DNA of 5,350 nucleotides from Gemmatimonadota bacterium (GTDB lineage: Bacteria > Gemmatimonadota > Gemmatimonadetes > Longimicrobiales > Gaopeijiaceae): positions 1-5,350 of the forward strand of contig SKZC01000423.1 in the NCBI GenBank assembly GCA_007127575.1, in the 5' to 3' direction. Under the pieces are notes generated by a model. It saw only the letters and a list, made by a program, of their open reading frames with translations, made no database searches and had not been told where the DNA came from. Below are positions 1-4,892 of this stretch, in pieces. The position numbers and the translations under genes are program-made. The number at the start of each line of letters is the position of its first letter. Within the stretch, counting starts at the first letter, position 1.

Positions 1-75
1 TCGCGCATCCACGAGATCAGCCGCTCGGTTGGGGCGGCAGGGAGCCCCCTCGGTCGTTGGCTCCCCTCGACGTAG
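1..75 (+). CDS. C-terminal end of an unidentified upstream gene (partial)
   Basis: Frame 1 is open from the left edge and ends at TAG 73-75, giving a 24-residue tail that begins SRIHEISRSVG and ends GRWLPST. Twenty of the 24 codons end in G or C, which matches the codon habit of the two complete genes here. Two hairpins and a T run follow shortly after the stop, as expected behind a gene end. The tail is too short to assign to a family. Frames 2 and 3 are also open at the left edge, but their products are rich in Gly/Pro/Arg or otherwise unlike protein, and they look like high-GC shadows. Whether this gene belongs to the same pathway is unknown. Confidence 0.42.
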   Translation, partial: SRIHEISRSVGAAGSPLGRWLPST

Positions 76-96
76 CTTGGGCTATGCCTTCGGGTC

Positions 97-150
97 GCCG
101 CCTGCGAGGCGGCTCCCTGGCGCTCCCAACGGTGGCGCCCTGTACTTTTT
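97..150 (+). terminator. Candidate terminator: two tandem hairpins and a T5 run
   Basis: Two hairpins lie 22-64 bases behind the upstream stop codon. The first is a perfect 7-bp stem (GCCGCCT 97-103 with AGGCGGC 107-113, loop GCG). The second pairs GGCGC 119-123 with GCGCC 135-139, continues with a T-G wobble, one mismatch and two C-G pairs, and has loop AAC at 128-130. A TTTTT run at 146-150 follows six bases after the second stem. The gap between stem and T run is longer than in a textbook intrinsic terminator, so it may be weak or Rho-assisted. It would separate the upstream gene from the transporter locus. Confidence 0.35.
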
Positions 151-176
151 CAACGGCCTTCAAGTGGGTTTCGGGT

Positions 177-208
177 GCCGGATGGGGAGCCCGGCAGGGC
201 CGGATGGG
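177..208 (+). repeat. 10-bp direct repeat, 22-bp period
   Basis: GCCGGATGGG occurs at 177-186 and again at 199-208, about two helical turns apart and ending 20 bases before the TTGACG element at 228. Such spacing could suit two bound copies of a regulator, but two copies of a GC-rich 10-mer may also be chance. No function is assigned. Confidence 0.3.
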
Positions 209-227
209 AGAAATCAGGCCTCCTTAC

Positions 228-255
228 TTGACGGGGAAGGACGCCGGCGTACTTT
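228..255 (+). promoter_or_regulatory. Candidate sigma70-like promoter for the permease
   Basis: TTGACG (228-233, 5 of 6 to the -35 consensus) is followed after 16 bases by TACTTT (250-255, which keeps the T, A and final T of TATAAT). The spacer contains a perfect 10-bp palindrome, ACGCCGGCGT (241-250), which could serve as an operator. Transcription would start near 262 and give a leader of about 95 bases before the GTG start. A similar element (TTGACGG, then GGAAG and CGGCG) occurs upstream of the binding protein near 4710. This is a sequence match only. Confidence 0.35.
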
Positions 256-292
256 TGGCACCTTTGTATTTGTACTCGACGGGACCGGGAAA

Positions 293-326
293 AGCCGCCA
301 CCTTGAGAGTTCGCTTGGTGGCGGCT
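293..326 (+). promoter_or_regulatory. Perfect 10-bp stem-loop in the permease leader
   Basis: AGCCGCCACC (293-302) is the exact reverse complement of GGTGGCGGCT (317-326), enclosing a 14-base loop. The structure ends 17 bases before the Shine-Dalgarno of the permease. No T run follows, so it is not an ordinary intrinsic terminator. Possible roles are 5' protection of the mRNA, protein or small-RNA binding, or a DNA operator. The stem is seen directly; any role is inference. Confidence 0.45.
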
Positions 327-343
327 CTACCGGTGATCTGACA

Positions 344-350
344 GGGGAGA
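344..350 (+). promoter_or_regulatory. Ribosome binding site of the TRAP permease
   Basis: GGGGAGA lies six bases before a GTG codon at 357. An in-frame TGA at 339-341 means that this GTG is the first possible start in its frame, so the site fixes the start of the gene. Confidence 0.65.
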
Positions 351-356
351 GATACG

Positions 357-2252
357 GTGGTCGTACGAAACATCATCCTGGCGCTGGCGGCCATCGCCGC
401 CGCCTTCCACCTCTATGCGGCCGGGGTGGAGGCCTTCACTGCCCTGATTCAACGCCCGGTCCACTTGGCCATCATGGGAATGCTGGGATTCCTGGGCGTG
501 GGTGTGATGGCCGGAGTGGGAAAGAGTTGGGAGGAGCAGCGGCTCTGGGAGAAGGTCCTTTCGGTGAGCATGGGGCTGGGGATGGCCTGGAGCTGCCTCC
601 ACCTGGCCAGTCGCCACGAGGAGCTCGTCCAGCAGGTGGGTCCCCCCCAGTCCCTGGACCTCCTGGCCGGTGGGGTGGTCATCCTTACCCTCCTGGAGCT
701 TACCCGTCGCACCACGGGCTGGGGTCTGATCTCCATCGCCATCGCGGCGTTGGTCTACGCCATGACGGGGCCCTACTTCCCAGGGATCATGGCGCACCGG
801 GGATACACTCCCTCCCGGATCATCGAGCACCTCTACCTCTCCATGGACGGGATCTGGGGAATCCCTCTGGGCGTCTCCGCAGACTTCGTTTACCTGTTCG
901 TGCTTTTCGGCACGATCCTGGAGGTAGCGGGGGGAGGCCTTCTTCTCATCGGGCTGGCCGCCCGGGTGGCGGGTCGTCTGCGAGGCGGGCCCGCCATCAC
1001 CGCCAGTGTGGCCAGCGCCTTCATGGGCTCGCTCTCGGGGAGCGCGGTGGCCAACGTGGTCACCACCGGGTCACTGACCATTCCGGTGATGAAGAGAGCG
1101 GGCTTCAAGCCCCACTTCGCTGGTGGAATCGAGGCTGCGGCCAGTACTGCCGGGCAGCTCATGCCGCCGGTCATGGGTGCCGGGGCCTTCATCCTGGCCA
1201 CCTGGACGAACATCCCCTACCTCACGGTGGCCGTTTCGGCGCTGATTCCGGCCTTCCTGTACTACGCGGCCCTGGTCATGGCCATCCAGTTCCGGGCCGC
1301 CAAGATGGATCTGGACGCCAGTGGGCAGGTGGAGGAGTCGGGACCGGTGCTTCCCAAGATCCACCTCCTCATCCCCATCGTGATCATCGTGGTCTTCCTG
1401 GCCATGGGGAGATCCCCCATGCGGGCGGCGTTCTGGGGTGTGGTTTCCTGCGTGCTCGTGACCTTCCTCCGCAGGGAAACCTGGCTCTCGCTGGAGCAGG
1501 TGAAGGAGGCGGTGGTTCGAGGCGCCGGGAGTACGGTCCAGGTGGCCTCTGCCTGCGCCACCGCCGGGCTGGTGGTGGGGGTGGCTTCGCTGACGGGGAT
1601 CGGCCTCCGGATGTCGGATCTCATCGTGACCCTTTCCATGGGGCAGCTTCCGCTGGCCCTCTTCCTCACCGCGGTGGGCTCCATCGTCCTGGGAATGGGG
1701 CTCCCCACCACGGCGGCTTATGTAGTGCTGGCGGCGTTGGCGGCTCCCGCCCTCACGGACCTGGGGGTGCCGCTCCTGGCGGCCCACCTCTTCGTCTTCT
1801 ACTTCGGCTGCATGTCCAATGTCACGCCCCCGGTGGCGCTGGCCGCCTTCGCCGCATCCGGGGTGGCGGGCGGTGAGGCCATGCGAACTGCCTTCACCGC
1901 CATGATCCTGGCGGGAGCCGGGTTCATTGTGCCCTTCATGTTCGTCTACGGGCCGCCCTTGCTCCTGGACGGCTCCGTCTTCGAGATCACCTTCGCCGTG
2001 ATCAGTGGAACCATCGGGGTGACGGCGTTGGCGGCAGGCGCCATGGGGTATTTCCGATGGGAGCTACCCACGTGGGAGAGAGCCTTCCTCATCGTCTCCG
2101 CCCTCATCCTCCTCTTTCCCGGGCTCCTCAGCGACGCCATCGGCTTCGCTCTGATCCTCTTCGCCTTCTTCAGGAAGGGAACCAAGCCTGGGGCGGACCC
2201 CACGGCTTCAGGCCCTCGGGAGACGAAGGAGGGAACGGTGCCGGCGTCGTAG
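357..2252 (+). CDS. TAXI-type TRAP transporter permease, 4TM/12TM fusion
   Basis: This is a 631-residue, very hydrophobic inner-membrane protein, the usual length for fused TRAP permeases of the TAXI class (DctQ-like 4TM domain joined to a DctM-like domain). It would carry out ion-driven import of a ligand handed over by a periplasmic binding protein. Roughly residues 1-145 form the small-subunit part, with hydrophobic stretches near 5-22, 36-54, 102-115 and 122-138. The DctM-type part starts near 165. Family motifs are clear: GSLSGSAVANVVTTGSLTIP (224-243), AAASTAGQLMPPVMGAGAF (260-278), GMGLPTTAAYVV (446-457) and CMSNVTPPVALAAFAASG (485-502); the paired sequences fit the two pseudo-symmetric halves with their hairpin and cation-binding loops. 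A charged tail of about 25 residues (from FFRKGTKPG) ends the protein. GTG 357 is chosen because an in-frame stop lies just upstream and a good Shine-Dalgarno precedes it. The partner binding protein begins at 4893, after the E1 gene. The substrate cannot be told from the permease. Confidence 0.95.
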   Translation: MVVRNIILALAAIAAAFHLYAAGVEAFTALIQRPVHLAIMGMLGFLGVGVMAGVGKSWEEQRLWEKVLSVSMGLGMAWSCLHLASRHEELVQQVGPPQSLDLLAGGVVILTLLELTRRTTGWGLISIAIAALVYAMTGPYFPGIMAHRGYTPSRIIEHLYLSMDGIWGIPLGVSADFVYLFVLFGTILEVAGGGLLLIGLAARVAGRLRGGPAITASVASAFMGSLSGSAVANVVTTGSLTIPVMKRAGFKPHFAGGIEAAASTAGQLMPPVMGAGAFILATWTNIPYLTVAVSALIPAFLYYAALVMAIQFRAAKMDLDASGQVEESGPVLPKIHLLIPIVIIVVFLAMGRSPMRAAFWGVVSCVLVTFLRRETWLSLEQVKEAVVRGAGSTVQVASACATAGLVVGVASLTGIGLRMSDLIVTLSMGQLPLALFLTAVGSIVLGMGLPTTAAYVVLAALAAPALTDLGVPLLAAHLFVFYFGCMSNVTPPVALAAFAASGVAGGEAMRTAFTAMILAGAGFIVPFMFVYGPPLLLDGSVFEITFAVISGTIGVTALAAGAMGYFRWELPTWERAFLIVSALILLFPGLLSDAIGFALILFAFFRKGTKPGADPTASGPRETKEGTVPAS

Positions 2253-2297
2253 CTACCGGATTTCCCAGAGAGCCACAGGCCCATCTCCATATCGTCA

Positions 2298-2337
2298 GAA
2301 TTGCCCAGAGATCAGGGAGGATATTCGTGAATTGCCC
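2298..2337 (+). repeat. 9-bp direct repeat in the permease-E1 gap
   Basis: GAATTGCCC occurs at 2298-2306 and at 2329-2337, a period of 31 bases (about three helical turns), bracketing the AGGGAGG Shine-Dalgarno. The 193-base gap from 2253 to 2445 is less GC-rich at its start than the genes around it, and I see no convincing promoter in it. The repeat could be a regulator site or chance. Confidence 0.25.
2314..2320 (+). promoter_or_regulatory. Strong Shine-Dalgarno with no large gene directly behind it
   Basis: AGGGAGG is the best Shine-Dalgarno in the gap. It lies six bases before GTG 2327, which opens a 40-codon ORF, and 11 bases before TTG 2332, which would extend the E1 frame by 38 residues. 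The six-base spacing favours use at the GTG. Confidence 0.4.
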
Positions 2338-2449
2338 GCTGATCGGACGCGGAGTTGCGTCCGGATTCTACGGACCGGTTCCATCGGGGGCCGAGATCCT
2401 CGGCGTGACTTCCACACTGATGAACCGAGAGGTCCGTTCCCCCTCATGA
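2327..2449 (+). CDS. Possible 40-residue leader peptide, coupled to E1
   Basis: GTG 2327 sits at ideal spacing behind AGGGAGG and opens 40 codons (start MNCPLIGRGV, end MNREVRSPS). It stops at TGA 2447-2449, overlapping the E1 ATG (2446-2448) in an ATGA arrangement. This is the classic geometry for translational coupling and would explain how E1 is translated although its own Shine-Dalgarno candidate (GAGAGG 2427-2432) is 13 bases away. Against it: third-position G/C is about 27 of 40, lower than in the large genes, the peptide resembles no family I know, and no run of one amino acid suggests attenuation. If translated, the act of translation may matter more than the product. The frame also stays open upstream into the permease, so it may be just an open stretch. 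Confidence 0.27.
   Translation: MNCPLIGRGVASGFYGPVPSGAEILGVTSTLMNREVRSPS
2344..2363 (+). promoter_or_regulatory. 7-bp hairpin between the permease and E1
   Basis: CGGACGC (2344-2350) pairs perfectly with GCGTCCG (2357-2363) around the loop GGAGTT. It lies inside the possible leader ORF, 83 bases before the E1 start. No T run follows, so it is not a standard terminator. It could pause or protect the transcript between the two genes. Only the pairing is seen. Confidence 0.3.
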
Positions 2450-4668
2450 ACGAGCGAATCCGAGCAGTGAGGGAGCTCCTGGACGAAGCGCTCTCCACCA
2501 CTCCTCCGGCTGAACGCCGTCTGGCTCCGGACGAGCCGTTGACCTTTGGGACCCGGCTCTCGGCCGGCGAGGCCTTGGCCCTCTTCCGGGATCAGCTTCG
2601 GTCCCGGGAGGTGGACGTCCAGGCCCGGGAGATGCGGAAGGACGACCTGAGCTACTATACCATCAGCAGCGCAGGTCACGAACAGAACGCGGTGGTCGGG
2701 GCGCAGCTACGGGTCACCGACCCCTGCTTCCTCCACTACCGGTCCGGAGGGTTCATGATGGCCCGGTCCCGGAAGGACCCCGGCGTGGACCCGGTGCTGG
2801 ATACTCTCCTGGGGATCGTGGCCTCCAGCGACGACCCCATCAGCGGCGGACGGCACAAAGTGTGGGGGAGCCGGTCCCTCTGGGTGCCTCCCCAGACCAG
2901 TACCATCGCGTCCCATCTGCCCAAGGCCGTGGGCATGGCCTTTGCGCTGGAGCGGGCGGGTAAATTGGGTCTGGAGGGTGAGCTCCCCGCCGACAGCGTG
3001 GTGTGCTGTTCCTTCGGAGATGCCTCCGCCAACCACGCCACGGCCCTCACGGCGGTGAACGCGGCCCGGTGGTCGCAGCGCTTGGGAAGCCCCGTTCCCA
3101 TACTCTTCGTCTGCGAAGACAACGAGATCGGGATCTCGGTCCCCACCCCTCGCCGGTGGATTGCGGAGACCTTCAGCGGGATGCCCAGACTTCGATATTT
3201 CTTAGCTGATGGGGAGGTGGACCAGGTCTGGGATACGGTGCACGAGGCGATCCATACCTGCCGTTCGGCCCGGCAACCCGTTTTTCTGCATCTCAAGACC
3301 GTGCGCCTCTGGGGCCATGCCGGGAGCGATGTGGAGATCGGATACCGCAGCCTCTCGGAGATCCGCCAGGACGAGCGAAGGGACCCTCTGGTGGCGAACG
3401 CCCTTCGCCTCATGACCACCGGGGCCGCCGAGCCCGAGGAGCTCCGGGCTCTCGTGGAAGAGGTCCGGGAGGAGGTCCGCATTGCGGGGGACGAGGCCGC
3501 CTCCCGGCCGAAGTTAACCACTCGGGAGGAGGTCATGGAGCCGTTGGTGCACCTGGATCTTGCCCCTTCCTCCCAGAACGCCGGCGAAGGGATATCGGAG
3601 GCCCGCCGGCGGGAGCACTTTGGCGGGGAGCTTCCGGAGGAGCGGAGCTCGCCGGTGCACCGGACCCTGGCGGCGTATATCAACGCCGCTCTCCACGACG
3701 AGATGCTCCACCGGTCCAATATGCTCGTCTTCGGAGAGGACGTGGGCCGAAAGGGTGGGGTCTACCATGTCACGGCGGGGCTCCAGCAGCGATTCGGTCA
3801 CGGCCGGGTCTTCGACAGCCTTCTGGACGAGACCATGATCCTGGGGTTGGCTCAGGGCGCGGCGATGCAGGGCTTTCTGCCCGTACCGGAGATCCAGTAC
3901 CTGGCGTACATCCACAACGCCCTGGATCAGATCCGGGGAGAGGCCGCCTCCCTCCGCTACTTCTCCGCAGGGCAGTTCGCCAACCCCATGGTGGTTCGAG
4001 TGGGGTCCTTCGCCTACCAGAAAGGGTTCGGAGGGCATTTCCACAACGACAACTCCATCGGAGCGCTCCGGGACATCCCGGGACTCATCCTGGCCGCCCC
4101 GAGCCGGGGAGACGACGCGGCCCGAATGCTCCGAGGCTGTCTGTCTCTGGCCGAGAGCTCAGGGAGGGTCGTCTGCTTCCTGGAGCCCATCGCCCTCTAC
4201 CACGAGAGGGACCTGTATGAGGAGGGGGACGGGCGGTGGCTCACCGACTATCCGGCTCCCGGGAGCGCGCTGCTGCCTGGAGAGGTGGGGGTGCATCACC
4301 CGGACCGCTCCGATGTGCTCGTGGTGACCTACGCCAACGGAGTGCGCATGTCCCTCCGGGCCGCCCGGCGGTTGGCGGACGAGGGTGTGGGGGTCCGGGT
4401 TCTGGATCTGCGGTGGCTGAACCCTCTCCCCCTGGAGGCCATCGAGGCCCATGCCGGCGACTGTGGACGGGTCCTCGTGGTGGACGAGGGACGGGAAACG
4501 GGGGGGGGTGTGGCGGATGCCGTTCTGGGGCATCTGATCCGCTCTGGGTTCACCGGCCCCCTCTCCTCGGTGGCGTCCGCCGACAGCTTCATTCCCTTGG
4601 GACCCGCTGCGGACCTGGTGCTCCTGGGAGAGGAGGACGTGGTGCAAGGGCTACGGTCCCTATCCTGA
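2446..4668 (+). CDS. 2-oxoacid dehydrogenase E1, fused alpha-beta subunits (ThDP-dependent)
   Basis: From ATG 2446 this is 740 residues. It should decarboxylate a 2-oxoacid with thiamine diphosphate and pass the acyl group to a lipoyl-E2, acting in the cytoplasm. The alpha half (about 1-360) shows SSAGHEQNAVV (74-84), HYRSGGFMMAR (97-107), the cofactor/metal motif FGDASANHATALTAVN (190-205) ending at EDNEIGISVP (224-233), and the phosphorylation-loop-like GHAGSDVE (290-297). A charged linker of about 40 residues leads to the beta half (about 403-740): FGEDVGRKGGVY (429-440), LLDETMILG (459-467) with the cofactor-activating Glu462, PVPEIQYLAYI (479-489), and GGHFHNDNS (529-537) whose His533 aligns with the catalytic beta-subunit His of branched-chain E1. 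A transketolase C-terminal domain follows from about 620. The motif is a variant: GDA for GDG, EDN for ENN, and about five extra residues between the metal ligands Asp192 and Asn226. The TTG at 2332 would add 38 residues with poor codon bias, so ATG 2446 is preferred. Oxoacid specificity (pyruvate, branched-chain or other) is undecided. Confidence 0.93.
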   Translation: MNERIRAVRELLDEALSTTPPAERRLAPDEPLTFGTRLSAGEALALFRDQLRSREVDVQAREMRKDDLSYYTISSAGHEQNAVVGAQLRVTDPCFLHYRSGGFMMARSRKDPGVDPVLDTLLGIVASSDDPISGGRHKVWGSRSLWVPPQTSTIASHLPKAVGMAFALERAGKLGLEGELPADSVVCCSFGDASANHATALTAVNAARWSQRLGSPVPILFVCEDNEIGISVPTPRRWIAETFSGMPRLRYFLADGEVDQVWDTVHEAIHTCRSARQPVFLHLKTVRLWGHAGSDVEIGYRSLSEIRQDERRDPLVANALRLMTTGAAEPEELRALVEEVREEVRIAGDEAASRPKLTTREEVMEPLVHLDLAPSSQNAGEGISEARRREHFGGELPEERSSPVHRTLAAYINAALHDEMLHRSNMLVFGEDVGRKGGVYHVTAGLQQRFGHGRVFDSLLDETMILGLAQGAAMQGFLPVPEIQYLAYIHNALDQIRGEAASLRYFSAGQFANPMVVRVGSFAYQKGFGGHFHNDNSIGALRDIPGLILAAPSRGDDAARMLRGCLSLAESSGRVVCFLEPIALYHERDLYEEGDGRWLTDYPAPGSALLPGEVGVHHPDRSDVLVVTYANGVRMSLRAARRLADEGVGVRVLDLRWLNPLPLEAIEAHAGDCGRVLVVDEGRETGGGVADAVLGHLIRSGFTGPLSSVASADSFIPLGPAADLVLLGEEDVVQGLRSLS

Positions 4669-4694
4669 CCCGAGCCCCTGAAGTCCGCTGAAAA

Positions 4695-4735
4695 TTCGCC
4701 GGCCATCGCTTGACGGATCGGAAGACCTCGGCGAA
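4695..4735 (+). promoter_or_regulatory. 7-bp dyad flanking the candidate -35 element
   Basis: TTCGCCG (4695-4701) is the reverse complement of CGGCGAA (4729-4735), with 27 bases between them that contain the TTGACG at 4710. The arms lie just before the -35 element and at the edge of the -10 element, a layout that could let a dimeric regulator or DNA loop block the promoter. In RNA it could also fold behind the E1 stop, but no T run follows. Confidence 0.3.
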
Positions 4736-4738
4736 AAT
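4710..4738 (+). promoter_or_regulatory. Candidate sigma70-like promoter for the binding protein
   Basis: TTGACG (4710-4715) is followed after a 17-base spacer by GAAAAT (4733-4738, 4 of 6 to TATAAT, keeping the second A and final T). Transcription would begin near 4745 and give a leader of about 150 bases before ATG 4893. This supports separate expression of the binding protein, which TRAP systems commonly need in excess over the permease. It resembles the element at 228 in having TTGACGG, GGAAG and CGGCG in the same order. Confidence 0.4.
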
Positions 4739-4749
4739 GCATAAGCATT
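4736..4749 (+). promoter_or_regulatory. Palindrome over the expected transcription start
   Basis: AATGC (4736-4740) and GCATT (4745-4749) form a perfect inverted repeat around ATAA, overlapping the -10 end and the expected start point of the candidate promoter at 4710. A site in this position could act as a repressor operator. No regulator gene is in the window, and five-base arms can arise by chance. Confidence 0.28.
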
Positions 4750-4841
4750 CGAAGGGGTCTAACGTCGAGGTGGTGGATTCCCCGGGCCCAGACGGGCTGC
4801 AGCCGGATCCGCCTGTTTCGCGTGCCTGCAACCTACGGCAT

Positions 4842-4877
4842 GGCGCCGGTTCCCCGGTACCGGGGGCCCGCAGCGCC
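4842..4877 (+). promoter_or_regulatory. Long interrupted hairpin just upstream of the binding-protein RBS
   Basis: The core is a perfect 14-bp palindrome, CCCCGGTACCGGGG (4852-4865). Pairing continues outward: a T-G wobble (4851/4866), one mismatch (4850/4867), CGG 4847-4849 with CCG 4868-4870, a two-base bulge (4871-4872), then GGCGC 4842-4846 with GCGCC 4873-4877. That makes about 14 pairs with a GTAC loop. It ends six bases before the Shine-Dalgarno GGAG, leaving the site free. No T run follows, so I read it as an mRNA 5' stabiliser, a control element for translation, or a DNA site, not a terminator. Confidence 0.5.
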
Positions 4878-4883
4878 GAGCAC

Positions 4884-4887
4884 GGAG
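4884..4887 (+). promoter_or_regulatory. Ribosome binding site of the TAXI binding protein
   Basis: GGAG lies five bases before ATG 4893. It selects this ATG over the in-frame upstream ATG at 4737, which has no Shine-Dalgarno and would bury the signal peptide behind 52 residues. Confidence 0.5.
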
Positions 4888-4892
4888 CCAGG

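Noticed and set aside
256..270. A possible sigma54 promoter starting at TGGCAC
   Set aside because: The -24-like half is present, but the -12 GC at the needed spacing is missing (TATT is found instead).
57..341. A 94-codon open frame in the leader before the permease
   Set aside because: It has no Shine-Dalgarno, an unlikely composition, and covers the hairpins and promoter-like elements. It ends just before the permease start in the same frame, which only helps to fix that start.
29..1876. A 615-codon open frame on the + strand over the permease
   Set aside because: It lies in another frame of a clearly conserved TRAP permease, its product is dominated by Gly, Pro, Arg and His with no domain, and its third positions do not follow the coding pattern. 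It is a high-GC shadow.
2332..2445. A TTG start that would extend E1 by 38 residues
   Set aside because: The extension has poor third-position bias and no resemblance to the family N-terminus, and the Shine-Dalgarno spacing of 11 is worse than for GTG 2327. ATG 2446 is a better start.
1071..3719. Long minus-strand open frames over the permease and E1
   Set aside because: They are antisense shadows of conserved + strand genes, rich in Arg, Ser, His and Gly, with no recognisable domains.
4737..4869. Resemblance to a cloning polylinker, with SmaI, ApaI, PstI, BamHI and KpnI-type sites close together
   Set aside because: The sites are spread over about 130 bases, not contiguous, and lie in a natural intergenic leader flanked by genes of one pathway. 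Palindromes of a GC-rich leader explain them better.
4737..4892. An in-frame upstream ATG extending the TAXI binding protein by 52 residues
   Set aside because: It would place a charged, Pro/Gly-rich stretch before the signal peptide, has no Shine-Dalgarno, and overlaps the promoter-like element.
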